The translations under genes were made by a program, and so were the position numbers. A DNA stretch of 46,066 nucleotides from Leyella stercorea (GTDB lineage Bacteria > Bacteroidota > Bacteroidia > Bacteroidales > Bacteroidaceae). The notes under the pieces were generated by a model that was not told where the DNA came from, did not search any database, and was given only the letters and a program-made list of their open reading frames with translations. This document shows, piece after piece, positions 1-9,171 of the stretch. Location of the stretch: NCBI RefSeq assembly GCF_019052365.1, contig NZ_JAHQUY010000017.1:1-46066 (forward strand), read 5' to 3'. Each line of letters begins with the position of its first letter. The stretch's first letter is position 1.

Positions 1-3
1 GGC

Positions 4-41
4 GGTCATTAGAAAATGACAAGAAGCTTTTTCTAATGACC
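4..41. terminator. Hairpin at window edge
   Basis: A perfect 13-bp inverted repeat (GGTCATTAGAAAA at 4-16 and its complement at 29-41) with a 12-nt loop. It lies outside any visible gene and probably terminates a gene beyond the left edge, or separates convergent genes. There is no strong T-run on either side, so the terminator role is an inference. Confidence 0.5.
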
Positions 42-99
42 GATTTGGGTTTAAAAGAAGAAAAGTTGTAGTTAAGAACGCATATAGTAGCACATAAAA

Positions 100-127
100 A
101 AGGTGAAGTTGTTGTCAACTCCACCTT
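100..127 (-). terminator. Terminator of the GH-D-like glycosidase gene
   Basis: Two 12-nt arms (100-111 and 116-127, one mismatch) with a 4-nt loop lie just downstream of the minus-strand stop at 155. On the minus strand the hairpin is followed by a run of six T, as in an intrinsic terminator. The core GGTGNAGTTG...CAACTNCACC resembles the palindromes at 9134-9165, 32687-33034 and 45252-45274. Confidence 0.65.
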
Positions 128-154
128 ATCTTACACATTTACTTGTAATATTTT

Positions 155-2344
155 CTACTTCACTATTCCTTCAAAAACGAATACTGAAGAGGCTGGCATT
201 GTGATATTGATCTCGCTATCGATGTCTATTGCCTCGTTCATTGCGAGTCCAGACAAACCGTCTGCACCGATCACCTGGTCGGCGAACGAACTGCGCAGAA
301 CAACAGCCGACTTAGCATAGCTCGGAATGTCGAACACCTCACGCAGCGTTGTCACAAGCGTCTGCTTCTCAGTGTCTGGGTTGCGCAATGTGAGCGTGGT
401 CTTCTTGCCGTTCCATGCCGCCCAACCATAGATATTCGCCTTCTCTCCGTCCCACGGATTGCCGCCAACCCAATGTATGTCGGGCAGCACATCGGTATTG
501 CGCTGCTGCCAGTCCATACAGTCGGCAAGCTGACGCCACAATGTACCTGCGTTGCCCTGGTTATCCTTGATTGAGTCGAGCAAGTTGTAGTCGGTGTAAA
601 GTTCTACCATCGACGAACCGCAGCCGAAAGCACAACGCATCTCGCGCACGATGCCGTCATAATTCATTGTCTTGGAAACATCGCCGAACTTAGTGAGGAT
701 AACACCATGAGTCATAAGCGTGTTGATCGGACAGAGCGGCGAACGCTCGATGAAGTTTTGGTGAACGAGACGGTCGCGATAGGTTATCCACTGCTCGCGG
801 TCGTCGCCGACACCAGCCTTTCCGAAGTCGCCTTCCTGACGCCAAACGGCATCGCTCACATGGAACCAGAACGGCGAAGCCCATGTGCCTACGGTTGTGT
901 TGTAGAATATATCTGCACGCTTCTTGCGCACTTCGTTTTCTATGCTTATGATAGCCTCGCAATTCTCAATACCGGCATCGGTGAGGTCAGGACCAACAGC
1001 CGAGAACTGCGCACTGATACCATCGAACTTGAAGAAACGGAAGTCGTACTTCTCTATCATGTCCTTTGAGCACTTCACGAAGTAGTCGAAATACGCCTTA
1101 TTGCTGAGCTGCATACCGCCACGTTCGCGCCAATAACCACGACGATACTCGCCGCTCGCACCATATCCACCCACCGGACCGAGCCAAGCACCGATGCCTG
1201 CGCCCATAGTGCGTGCAATGCTGTCTGCATCATGGAAGCCATTAGGGAAGTTAGGGTTGAATGTCCATGTGCCGTAAGCGTCCCATCCGTCGTCGAAAAC
1301 AAACGCTACGGGAGCCTTGCCGTACACATCATAGAACTTGTCCTTCCAGTGCTGCACAACGTCGGTACACTGCGTAGCGGTCATGTTCTCTGTGTAGTCG
1401 CCCTTGAGGTTCTGCACGTCAGCCGGATCGTACACACCACGGTTTCCAGGTGCGTTGTTGCGGTCTATATTCAGCTCATACCAAGAGTTGTAGATGGTCA
1501 TCGGATGCCAAGAGGCAGCACGCTCACGCTCACTATATGCAAGGAAAGAACGGCGTGCCTGACCAGGAGCGATGAGTCCGACAACGGCACTCACGTGCCA
1601 TATTTCGCCCTTGTGGAGAGTGGCGCGGCGAACCCAGTCGCCTTCTACAGCTACGATCTTACGGCTGTCGATTGTAGCGAGCTCGGTGCTATCCACACGG
1701 TTGGTATTTAGACCCATCGGTGTTTCCAGACCTGCAAAGATATAATTATTAGCAAGCAGTGCGCCGCGGGTATTGCCCACGACAACCGGCGCATTCTTCA
1801 CCTTCTTATTATTATATGTATAGGTCATCGGCGTGATGCAGTCGAAACGCACATCTTTGAGTGCATCTATCTGCATCTCGGTGCGCAGATAATGCGATCC
1901 GTCGCGAAGCTCTATAGTGTATGTGATAACAAAGTCCTTATAGCTGTAAACTGCCGTAAGTGCGTAGCCATCGTCAGCGAGCGATTCGCGCACTGCGTTC
2001 ACTTCACCGCTACGTTTTAGAACCTTAACCTCTTTCAGTTCGAGATGGGCAGACGAGAGTTCGGTGCCGTCTTCAAGGCGCAACTTAAAGAGTGTTTCCG
2101 AAGGTAGCAGGTTCATCGCCTTACAACCATCAAAACGCAACTTGCCTGCCTTGCGTGTGTAAGATGCCGAAAAGAGGTTGTTGCTGAGAACGAAACGGTC
2201 TGTTGTGTTCATAGCAATTGCCTTGCCTGGTTGTTGCTGCTGCGGAAATACAACAGTAGCAGCATTTGCAAAAACAGCATCACCGAAGATGAACGCACCG
2301 CATAAAGCTGTTGCAAGCTGTAATCTTGACTTTTTAGTTATCAT
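155..2344 (-). CDS. Secreted alpha-galactosidase-like glycoside hydrolase (clan GH-D type)
   Basis: 729 aa. Residues 1 to about 28 form a Sec signal peptide (basic start, hydrophobic core, ending ANA). An N-terminal beta-rich domain is followed by a TIM-barrel region with FVFDDGWDAYG (Asp351-Asp352) and RFFKFDG (Asp441). The position and form of K-F-D fit the nucleophile motif of GH27/GH36/GH31-like retaining enzymes. The acid/base residue is less clear; Asp506 in WRQEGDFG is a candidate. A C-terminal beta domain completes the usual GH36-like layout. It probably removes alpha-linked galactose or N-acetylgalactosamine in the periplasm or at the surface, but the sugar cannot be fixed from sequence. 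There are no SusC/SusD genes nearby, so it is not in a classical polysaccharide utilisation locus. It follows lptD by 38 bp on the same strand. Confidence 0.7.
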   Translation of the reverse strand: MITKKSRLQLATALCGAFIFGDAVFANAATVVFPQQQQPGKAIAMNTTDRFVLSNNLFSASYTRKAGKLRFDGCKAMNLLPSETLFKLRLEDGTELSSAHLELKEVKVLKRSGEVNAVRESLADDGYALTAVYSYKDFVITYTIELRDGSHYLRTEMQIDALKDVRFDCITPMTYTYNNKKVKNAPVVVGNTRGALLANNYIFAGLETPMGLNTNRVDSTELATIDSRKIVAVEGDWVRRATLHKGEIWHVSAVVGLIAPGQARRSFLAYSERERAASWHPMTIYNSWYELNIDRNNAPGNRGVYDPADVQNLKGDYTENMTATQCTDVVQHWKDKFYDVYGKAPVAFVFDDGWDAYGTWTFNPNFPNGFHDADSIARTMGAGIGAWLGPVGGYGASGEYRRGYWRERGGMQLSNKAYFDYFVKCSKDMIEKYDFRFFKFDGISAQFSAVGPDLTDAGIENCEAIISIENEVRKKRADIFYNTTVGTWASPFWFHVSDAVWRQEGDFGKAGVGDDREQWITYRDRLVHQNFIERSPLCPINTLMTHGVILTKFGDVSKTMNYDGIVREMRCAFGCGSSMVELYTDYNLLDSIKDNQGNAGTLWRQLADCMDWQQRNTDVLPDIHWVGGNPWDGEKANIYGWAAWNGKKTTLTLRNPDTEKQTLVTTLREVFDIPSYAKSAVVLRSSFADQVIGADGLSGLAMNEAIDIDSEINITMPASSVFVFEGIVK

Positions 2345-2382
2345 TGATATACTTTTAAATAGTTAGAAGAGATGTCTTTCTA

Positions 2383-5253
2383 TTAATACCACTCCACGGC
2401 GTTGCTGTATCCCGAACGCTTGTCGTACTTGAGGGCGTCGGTGAGCGTAGCTGCGTTACAACGGAACGAGAAGTTGTAGCTTGTGTACGGCGCAAGCACT
2501 ACTGAGCACGACATATTGAAGCAATGGAGGTCGCGCTGAAGCGATGCTGTGGTCATTGAGAGCTTGTTCTGGTCGAAGTCGTAACCGCTCGAGAACGAGA
2601 TGTTCCATCCGTCGCTGATGCGAAGGTTGCCGCTCACGTTGAGGTTCTGCGAGAACTTGTACGGATAGCGCATCGACTTGGTGTTGAACTTTCCACTGGT
2701 GTTCTCGCGCATCGTGATGCCGTAGCCGAACGTGAGCGACCAAGGCATGTTGAAACGCATGTAGCCGTCGGCGTCGGTTTCTGCCTTGCCTCCCCCACTC
2801 TTTTTGCGGGCGCCACGCTGGGCGTTCACCATCGTGTCGTCTACGTTCGACTCGATGTCGGTATCGATGCCTTCCTCGTCATCCTTTCCGTTTTTCTTCT
2901 TACGGTCGTTGTCGTCGCCGCCACCGAACCATTTCTTAAGTTTGTCGGGCGTCAGCGTGAACGAGAAGTTCTGCGATGTACCCTGGAAGCGTCCGAACTT
3001 GCCCATGCCCCAAAGCGTGTGGTTGCCCACGAACGGGCGTCCGTTCTTGTCGAGTTCGTAAGCGTACGAGGCGAAGACGGCGGTCATGTTGAACGTATAG
3101 TTCTTCCACCACTTCAAGCGGATGCGCATGGTGAGATCGGAAAGCGGTTTCTCCTTAGCCGCCATATTGTAACTCATCGACAGACCGAGTTCGTCGATGA
3201 TACTGAGCTTCTTGAAGCCTGTGGAGTCCTTGCTGCTCTTCACCTTCATCTCGATGTTGTTCGAGAGGTCGAACGCGATGTTGCCCGTCTTGCCCTTGCC
3301 AGGCACGCCGAAGAGCTGATCTTTATAGGGCGAATACTCTACGAGGTCGACCGATCCGTCGGCATTGGTGCGCTGGTAGGTCTTATAGTAGCCGTAGCGC
3401 GACGAACTGAAGTCGGGGGCGTAGCTGAAGCTGACGCTCGGAGTAACCACATGGCGTATAGCCTGAATCTTGTCGCCGAATATCTTGCGGCTCGGGATGT
3501 AGAAGCCGTAGAGCTTTGTCGACGCTCCGATTGAGAAGCTATAGTTGTAGACGTTGTTGAAACCGTAGATTGTATCGCACACCTCACGCTGTGCCGTCTC
3601 ATCCCACGAGCGCATCACCTTATGAGAATACATGCGGTCCTGGAAGTTGAACGACGGAGAGAGGTTGACATAGTTGAACAACGTGAAGTTGCCGCTGATT
3701 GGTATCGAGTGGTTCCAGCCGTTGCTCCAGTCCTTGATAAGATTCGAGTGCAGCAGCTTGTCCTCCTTCGTGTTGATGCTGTTAGAGATGTGACCCGTGT
3801 ACGACATCGAGATCTTCTCGTACCAACGCTCGTCGCCAACGGCGTGCTTGCGTTTGAATGGATAGAAGCGTGAGAGCGAGATGTTGAGGTCGGGCAAGGT
3901 CATTGCTATCGACGAGTCGCGCATGTTCTGCGAGAGGTTGGCAGTAGAACTGAGCGAGAGTCCGATGCTCGAGAACGTTGTGCTCCAAGACACAGACGAT
4001 GTACGCGTAGACTGCGTGAGGGTCTGCGGATTGTACAGCGAACTGAGGTTGTTGCGCTCGTAGCTCGACGTAGCGAAGTTGACGCTGGCTGAGAGCGAAC
4101 TGTACGGATTCGCCTTCTGGTCCTGGCGGTGGCTCCACTGAATCTTGAAACTCTTCGAACGCGTGAAGTCGGGCATTCCCTTGTCACCTGTCTGCGTGTT
4201 CTGGAAACTTGCATAGAAGCTGCCGTTGAATCGGTAGCGCTTGGTATAGTTCATCGCTGCGGAGAGTCCCCACGAGCCTTTAGTGTATATCTCGCCGAGA
4301 AGTTTCAGGTCCATCTTGTCGCTGATGGCGAAGTAGTAGCCGCCGTCGCGCAGATAGAAGCCGCGGTTGCTCTCGTCGCCGTATGTAGGCATGATGAAAC
4401 CGCTCGAATAGCTCTTTGTGAACGGGAAGAAGCCGTATGGGATGGCAAACGGCAGAGGCACGTCAGCCACTACAAGATAAGCCGGACAGAACACGACCTC
4501 CTTACCAGGACGCACCTTGGCACGCGAAAGGGCTATATAGAAGTCGGGATCTTTGGCGTCGCAGGTAGTATAACGTCCGTGCTGAAGGAAGATTTCGCCA
4601 TTCGGACTGCGCTTCGAAATCTCGCTGCGCAAGAATCCGTCCTCCTGCTGTGTGTATACGTTGCTGATAAGTCCCTTCTTTGTCTTGAAATTGAACGCCA
4701 TGGTGTCGCTCTCGTACTTGTCGGAACCCATCGAGAACACGGGCGTACCGAAAAGCGTTACGCCTGTTGTGTCTGCCTTGTCCTTAGCGCCCGTAGCGTG
4801 CACTAAAGACGAGTCGAGGCTCATGTGTATGCGCTCGGCGGCAAGGTCCATATTCTCGTATTTCACGGTAGAACTGCCAAAAAGACGCGCGGTCTTTGTG
4901 GTAGCATCATATACGAGCGAGTCGTTTGCCGAATAGTTTACTGGAGAGTTGATGCCTCCCGCACGCTGGCGGTTGATAGAATCGAGGCGTATGGAGTCGT
5001 CGATAGCCTTATTGTGATGGTAGATAGCGAGTTGCAGAGAGTCCATCTTGGTTGTGTCAACACCAAAAACCTGCGTTGAGTCAACCTTCTTCAACAAAGT
5101 ATCGCGCGCAATGGTGTAAGCAATGTCGCTCATCTCCATTGAGTCGCGAAGAACTTTCAGACTCTTTTTGCGTTGCTTCGAGGGTGCGTCAGCACTTGCC
5201 ATCACAAATATGATGGCGCAAAGCAATAGGGCTATAACTGTCTTTGTTCTCAA
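2383..5253 (-). CDS. lptD: LPS assembly outer-membrane protein LptD (Bacteroidota type)
   Basis: 956 aa, close to the family length in Bacteroidota. A signal peptide covers residues 1 to about 22. A Ser/Thr/Asp-rich stretch leads into an OstA/LptA-like jelly roll (roughly 95-230: repeated 'YDATTKTARLFGSSTV'-like beta strands and the segment around 'RYTTCDAKDPDFYI'). The rest is a large outer-membrane barrel with alternating aromatic strands ending in a terminal aromatic (EWY). The motif VPLPFAIPYGFFPF is typical of LptD. An acidic/basic low-complexity loop (KKKNGKDDEEG region) interrupts the barrel and is probably an extracellular or periplasmic loop. LptD inserts lipopolysaccharide into the outer leaflet with LptE. 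It lies 24 bp downstream of an HD hydrolase gene and is probably co-transcribed with it. Confidence 0.88.
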   Translation of the reverse strand: MRTKTVIALLLCAIIFVMASADAPSKQRKKSLKVLRDSMEMSDIAYTIARDTLLKKVDSTQVFGVDTTKMDSLQLAIYHHNKAIDDSIRLDSINRQRAGGINSPVNYSANDSLVYDATTKTARLFGSSTVKYENMDLAAERIHMSLDSSLVHATGAKDKADTTGVTLFGTPVFSMGSDKYESDTMAFNFKTKKGLISNVYTQQEDGFLRSEISKRSPNGEIFLQHGRYTTCDAKDPDFYIALSRAKVRPGKEVVFCPAYLVVADVPLPFAIPYGFFPFTKSYSSGFIMPTYGDESNRGFYLRDGGYYFAISDKMDLKLLGEIYTKGSWGLSAAMNYTKRYRFNGSFYASFQNTQTGDKGMPDFTRSKSFKIQWSHRQDQKANPYSSLSASVNFATSSYERNNLSSLYNPQTLTQSTRTSSVSWSTTFSSIGLSLSSTANLSQNMRDSSIAMTLPDLNISLSRFYPFKRKHAVGDERWYEKISMSYTGHISNSINTKEDKLLHSNLIKDWSNGWNHSIPISGNFTLFNYVNLSPSFNFQDRMYSHKVMRSWDETAQREVCDTIYGFNNVYNYSFSIGASTKLYGFYIPSRKIFGDKIQAIRHVVTPSVSFSYAPDFSSSRYGYYKTYQRTNADGSVDLVEYSPYKDQLFGVPGKGKTGNIAFDLSNNIEMKVKSSKDSTGFKKLSIIDELGLSMSYNMAAKEKPLSDLTMRIRLKWWKNYTFNMTAVFASYAYELDKNGRPFVGNHTLWGMGKFGRFQGTSQNFSFTLTPDKLKKWFGGGDDNDRKKKNGKDDEEGIDTDIESNVDDTMVNAQRGARKKSGGGKAETDADGYMRFNMPWSLTFGYGITMRENTSGKFNTKSMRYPYKFSQNLNVSGNLRISDGWNISFSSGYDFDQNKLSMTTASLQRDLHCFNMSCSVVLAPYTSYNFSFRCNAATLTDALKYDKRSGYSNAVEWY

Positions 5254-5277
5254 TTTGAATAATGTTGGTTCTTTACT

Positions 5278-5823
5278 TTATTTCTCAGGCTCAAACAGTT
5301 CCTTCATCATGCGGAACCGAGCCAATGTGTCGCCACCGAACTTGGCGAGTGAACGTTCTGCCTGCTCAATGGTCTTCTCGCGGTCGAGATGTGTTTTCGA
5401 GTAGAACTTATCGGCATAGCAGATAAGCTTCTCCTCTATCGTTTCGGGCTGCAAGTCGTGATGTGGCAATGGCAGATCTTGCGAAACAATATCGTCGAGG
5501 GTCAGTCCGGCGCCGGTATGACGCTCGCAGACACGGGCAAAACACTCTGGCAAGCCTTCGCTGCGCAACATTTCTGCGCCGCAGACGCCATGACGAATGT
5601 ATGGTTCTGTGCCATGACACTCAATGCCGGGGGCATCTACACGAATGATTCCGATGTCGTGAAGCATCGCTGCCTGCTCAACGAAATCAACGTCGATGTG
5701 AAGTTCGGGATGTAACGAAGCAATCTGCAACGCACGTTGCGTTACAGATTGGCTATGTGTTAGTAGGATATGGCGCAATGCGTCACATCCTACGTAGTAT
5801 TTGTCGATAATTTGCTTATACAT
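5278..5823 (-). CDS. HD-domain phosphohydrolase-like protein
   Basis: 181 aa. The metal-binding HD signature is visible: His (THSQSV region, about residue 23), the His-Asp pair in AAMLHDIG (about residue 55), a His in RHGVCGAEML, and a later CERHTGAG. This is the layout of small HD superfamily phosphohydrolases that act on nucleotides or phosphate esters. The substrate is unknown. It starts 2 bp after the upstream carboxyltransferase stop, so the two are translationally adjacent, and lptD follows at 24 bp. The whole gene set points to one operon. Some members are annotated as 'HDIG domain' proteins; sequence alone does not support a more specific function. Confidence 0.8.
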   Translation of the reverse strand: MYKQIIDKYYVGCDALRHILLTHSQSVTQRALQIASLHPELHIDVDFVEQAAMLHDIGIIRVDAPGIECHGTEPYIRHGVCGAEMLRSEGLPECFARVCERHTGAGLTLDDIVSQDLPLPHHDLQPETIEEKLICYADKFYSKTHLDREKTIEQAERSLAKFGGDTLARFRMMKELFEPEK

Positions 5824-5825
5824 AT

Positions 5826-7601
5826 TTACTCGTGCTCGCGCTCGATGTATGCAATAACGTCGCCCTTCTGAACCTTTGAGCCGCGCTTTGCATTGATTTC
5901 AACGAGCTTGCCGCCAAGAGCTGCCGGCACTTCAACGAACTCACCCCAAGGAGCCTGGATGTAGCAGAGCACATCGCCCTCCTTGTACTCCTTACCGATG
6001 AACGGCTCAACAGTCGGAGCGCACTCGCCCTCGCCAGAGAACTCCCAATAGATGTCGCCCTTAACCGGAGCAACAACTGCGTCAGCCTTAGCGTGCTTGT
6101 AAGCGCTGAGCTGCTCGGGAGAAAGGTTTGCGCCGAGCTTGGCATCCTTGAGCTTCTGAAGGTCGGCGAGGAAATTCTTCTTAGCCTGACCGCTCTTGTA
6201 GTTGCGATACTGCTCGGGGTGCATAGCGAGCTCGAAGAGTTCTTCGTCGTCCTGACCGCACTCCCATCCGTTCTCTGCCATCTCCTTGCGGAAGTCGTCG
6301 AGAGCGTCTGTGAGAAGAGTGTGAGCGTCAACGTCTGTGAACTCACGGCCCTGCTTCTTTGCAAGTTCAACAAGTTCCGGATCGATAGTTCCAGGAATCT
6401 TACCCGACTTGCCGAGAATCATACCCCACATAGAGTCGTCCATCATTACGAAGCGTCCCTTGCCCTGCTCGAGAGTGAGAAGGTTCATGAGGGCGATGTT
6501 CTTCACGTACTGTGAGAACGGAGTAACCAATGGAGGATAGCCTACGCGCGGCCATACATACTCCACCTCGTCGAAGAGCTTGATGAGAAGGTCGTCCATA
6601 GAGAACTCCTCAAGACCGTTCTTCTTGCGTACGTTATTAATAGTAGTGCGCATACCGCCAAGGTCGGCCATCATTGAACCCATCATACCGCCAGGCAGAC
6701 CGCAGCCGAGAAGGAGCGAAGACATAATCTTGTTGCCCGGGTTGATGAAGTAGCCGAGCCACTCGTCGATGAACTCCTGAGTCATGGCGCGAGCCTTCAT
6801 GTATGCGCTCATGTTGATTTCAGGAACTTCGAAGCCCTCGTTCTTCAACATACTGATAACAGAGATAACGTCCGGATGCACCTTACCCCATGACAACGGC
6901 TCAATGGCTGTATCGATGATGTCGGCACCGTTCTGGCAAACCTCAAGAATTGAAGCCATTGACAGACCAGGACCTGAGTGGCCATGATACTGGATGATGA
7001 TTTCCGGATACTTGTCCTTGATCATCTTTGTGAGCTTGCCGAGGAATGCAGGCTGACCGATACCAGCCATATCCTTCAAACAGATTTCCTCTGCACCTGC
7101 AGCGATGAGCTGATCGGCAATGTTCATGTAGTACTCCAGAGTGTGAACCGGAGAGTTGGTGATGCAAAGTGCGCACTGCGGAGTCATGCCGCCTTCCTTA
7201 GCCCACTTGATGCTCGGAATAATATTACGAACGTCGTTCAGACCGTCGAAGATACGTGTGATGTTTGTACCCTGCTTTGCCTTCACCTTGTACATGAGGG
7301 CGCGAACGTCGTCAGGTACGGGATACATACGCAGAGCGTTAAGACCACGGTCGAGCATGTGTGTCTTAATGCCTGCCTCGTTGAAAGGCTTACAGAAAGC
7401 GCGTACCGCATCGTTTGGATTCTCGCCTGCGAGAAGGTTCACCTGCTCGAAAGCGCCACCGTTTGTCTCAACACGGGCAAAGCAACCCATATCGATAATC
7501 ACGGGAGCAATGCGCTCCAACTGGTCTTTGCGTGGCTGGAACTTGCCAGAAGACTGCCACATATCTCGATAAACGAGACTGAACTGGATTTTCTTTTTCA
7601 T
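5826..7601 (-). CDS. Carboxyltransferase (OadA / PycB / transcarboxylase-5S family) with non-biotinylatable C-terminal domain
   Basis: 591 aa. Residues 1 to about 470 form the pyruvate/oxaloacetate carboxyltransferase TIM barrel: Asp13 in VYRDMWQS, the lysine that is carbamylated in the family (Lys176 in CLKDMAG), and the metal-binding HxH (His206, His208 in QYHGHSG). All the expected metal ligands are present, but the usual His after LRD is Trp. The last ~75 residues are a biotinyl/lipoyl-like beta domain in which the position of the biotinylated motif AMKM reads APWG (Ala550-Gly553), so no lysine is available for biotin. The enzyme probably takes or gives CO2 through a separate biotin carrier protein; its substrate could be oxaloacetate, pyruvate or methylmalonyl-CoA. 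First gene of the run carboxyltransferase-HD-lptD. Confidence 0.82.
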   Translation of the reverse strand: MKKKIQFSLVYRDMWQSSGKFQPRKDQLERIAPVIIDMGCFARVETNGGAFEQVNLLAGENPNDAVRAFCKPFNEAGIKTHMLDRGLNALRMYPVPDDVRALMYKVKAKQGTNITRIFDGLNDVRNIIPSIKWAKEGGMTPQCALCITNSPVHTLEYYMNIADQLIAAGAEEICLKDMAGIGQPAFLGKLTKMIKDKYPEIIIQYHGHSGPGLSMASILEVCQNGADIIDTAIEPLSWGKVHPDVISVISMLKNEGFEVPEINMSAYMKARAMTQEFIDEWLGYFINPGNKIMSSLLLGCGLPGGMMGSMMADLGGMRTTINNVRKKNGLEEFSMDDLLIKLFDEVEYVWPRVGYPPLVTPFSQYVKNIALMNLLTLEQGKGRFVMMDDSMWGMILGKSGKIPGTIDPELVELAKKQGREFTDVDAHTLLTDALDDFRKEMAENGWECGQDDEELFELAMHPEQYRNYKSGQAKKNFLADLQKLKDAKLGANLSPEQLSAYKHAKADAVVAPVKGDIYWEFSGEGECAPTVEPFIGKEYKEGDVLCYIQAPWGEFVEVPAALGGKLVEINAKRGSKVQKGDVIAYIEREHE

Positions 7602-7641
7602 CTCTATTAGTTGATTTTTTATTGTTCGTATAACGCAATTT

Positions 7642-7680
7642 GAAGAGATGGCGTGACTTTATAGCACCGCACACCTCTTC
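7642..7680 (-). other. 5' leader hairpin of the carboxyltransferase mRNA
   Basis: GAAGAG and CTCTTC close a ~39-nt imperfect hairpin immediately downstream of the predicted transcription start (about 7682). A stem at the extreme 5' end would be expected to protect the mRNA. The inner pairing is imperfect and no known riboswitch class was recognised. Confidence 0.4.
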
Positions 7681-7687
7681 AAATATG

Positions 7688-7695
7688 CAAAATTA
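7688..7695 (-). promoter_or_regulatory. -7 box for the carboxyltransferase operon
   Basis: On the minus strand this reads TAATTTTG, an exact match to the Bacteroidota -7 consensus TAnnTTTG, 87 bp upstream of the start codon. No clear TTTG -33 box is present at the usual 19-21 bp spacing, so the promoter call is moderate. Confidence 0.5.
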
Positions 7696-7744
7696 GAGAA
7701 AAAAATTCAATTACTTGGTAATATCAACGCTTTTTTAGTAAATA

Positions 7745-9094
7745 TTAGAGCTGAATTTCTATTACCTTGTCTACATCTGTAGGCACTTCGTCGAGAGAAA
7801 TCAGCATACCGCCGTCGCATTTCTGTGTCTTCACAGCCTTGCGTGAGACGAAGTCGACAGCCTTGCGCACCTTCTTCGAGCCGATAGGCAGGAAGAGCGA
7901 ACGATCCTGCAAGTTGAGGATATGCACAAAGAGACGGTTATCCTTCTGTGTTGTCACGCCCCAATCGTGCGGAGCAACGAGTCCGCCGCGTGTGCCGTAG
8001 ATTGTCTCGCCATAAACCTTCATCCACTCGCCCATCTCTTTCAGGCGCTGCACAGCAACCTCAGGCAGACAGCCGTCTGGCTGCGGACCGATATTCATAA
8101 GCAAATTGGCGTTGCGGCCGGCTGCGTTCACGAGATAATGAATGAGAGTCTTTGTCGACTTGTAGTTTTGGTCTGTAATCTTGTAGCCCCACATGCCGTT
8201 CATGGTCTCGCAAGTCTCAAGCGGCAGCTTGCTGATAGCCTGACCCGACAAGCCTGCGGTGTTCTCGCCAGGCAGGTCGCGCTCGAACATCTGGAAGTCC
8301 TCGCCGTCGAACGGCTGAGAGTGGTGGTTATTGCCGATAAGGCAAGAAGGTTGCAACTTATGGATAAGCGCATACTGCTCAGGCAGGCGCCAGTCGAACG
8401 ACGGGTTGATATCCTGATCCCACCAACCGTCGAACCAGATAGCGTTCACTTCACCATAGTTGGTGAGCAACTCTGTGAGCTGGTTGTTCATAAACTTATA
8501 ATAGCTATCCCAGTTCTGCGCCTCTTTCGGTCTGCCGGTGCCGAGACCGGTGCGTCCGAGGGGAGCATCCTCGCGTCCCCAGTCGATATGCGAGTAGTAG
8601 AAGTGCAGACCGATGCCCTGACGATGGCACTCGTCTGCCAGCTCCTTCACGATATCGCGCTTGAACGGCGAAGCGTCAACGATGTTATAGTCTGAATATT
8701 TTGTATGGAACATTGAGAAGCCCTCGTGATGGCGTGTTGTGAAGCAGATATACTTAGCACCGGAAGCTTTGATTGCCGACACCCACTCGCGTGCATTGAA
8801 CTTCGAAGGATAGAAACCGCCAGCGAGCTTGGCGTACTCCTTGTAGTTAAGGTTGTTGTTTGTCATTGTCCACTCGCCGGTAGCGAGCATACTGTAAAGT
8901 CCCCAATGCAGGAAGATGCCGAACTTAGCGTCCTGGAAGCGGGCGCGTGCTGCGAGGTTACCCTCTGTCGGCACATACTTGCTCTCAGCTGTCTTGCCGT
9001 TAGCGTTTCCGACGGCGCCGTTTGCAGCGTTTTCGGCAGAAACACCGGCAGACATGGCGAGTGCCAACATCACTGTACAAAAGATTTTCTTCAT
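7745..9094 (-). CDS. Secreted alpha-L-fucosidase, GH29
   Basis: 449 aa. Signal peptide at residues 1 to about 20 (ends GVSA). The GH29 catalytic domain starts with KFGIFLHWGLYS, followed by TTRHHEGF and YYSHIDWGRED, and contains the nucleophile Asp222 in IWFDGWWD. The segment LLMNIGPQPDG near residue 340 is a family hallmark. The acid/base residue of GH29 is variable and is not assigned here. A short C-terminal beta domain ends the protein. It removes terminal alpha-L-fucose from host or dietary glycans in the periplasm. The queF terminator-like hairpin lies just upstream and no good promoter is visible between them, so readthrough from yhhQ-queF or a weak own promoter are both possible. Confidence 0.9.
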   Translation of the reverse strand: MKKIFCTVMLALAMSAGVSAENAANGAVGNANGKTAESKYVPTEGNLAARARFQDAKFGIFLHWGLYSMLATGEWTMTNNNLNYKEYAKLAGGFYPSKFNAREWVSAIKASGAKYICFTTRHHEGFSMFHTKYSDYNIVDASPFKRDIVKELADECHRQGIGLHFYYSHIDWGREDAPLGRTGLGTGRPKEAQNWDSYYKFMNNQLTELLTNYGEVNAIWFDGWWDQDINPSFDWRLPEQYALIHKLQPSCLIGNNHHSQPFDGEDFQMFERDLPGENTAGLSGQAISKLPLETCETMNGMWGYKITDQNYKSTKTLIHYLVNAAGRNANLLMNIGPQPDGCLPEVAVQRLKEMGEWMKVYGETIYGTRGGLVAPHDWGVTTQKDNRLFVHILNLQDRSLFLPIGSKKVRKAVDFVSRKAVKTQKCDGGMLISLDEVPTDVDKVIEIQL

Positions 9095-9133
9095 ACTTAT
9101 TACATTAATTTTTAGGTAGTTATTATATACGAG

Positions 9134-9165
9134 AATAGGTGCAGCTGTTCACAACTGCACCTATT
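9134..9165 (-). terminator. Palindromic hairpin after queF
   Basis: 11-bp perfect arms AATAGGTGCAG / CTGCACCTATT with a 10-nt interior that also pairs partly, 7 bp downstream of the queF stop. It carries the same GGTGCAGYTG...CARCTGCACC core as palindromes at 45252-45274 and inside the HU/LysM gene, so it is both a probable terminator and a member of a dispersed repeat family. Confidence 0.65.
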
Positions 9166-9171
9166 ACAATA

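Noticed and set aside
155..9094. Polysaccharide utilisation locus linking the two glycosidases
   Set aside because: No SusC/SusD pair, regulator or further CAZymes; the two genes are separated by lptD and housekeeping-like genes.
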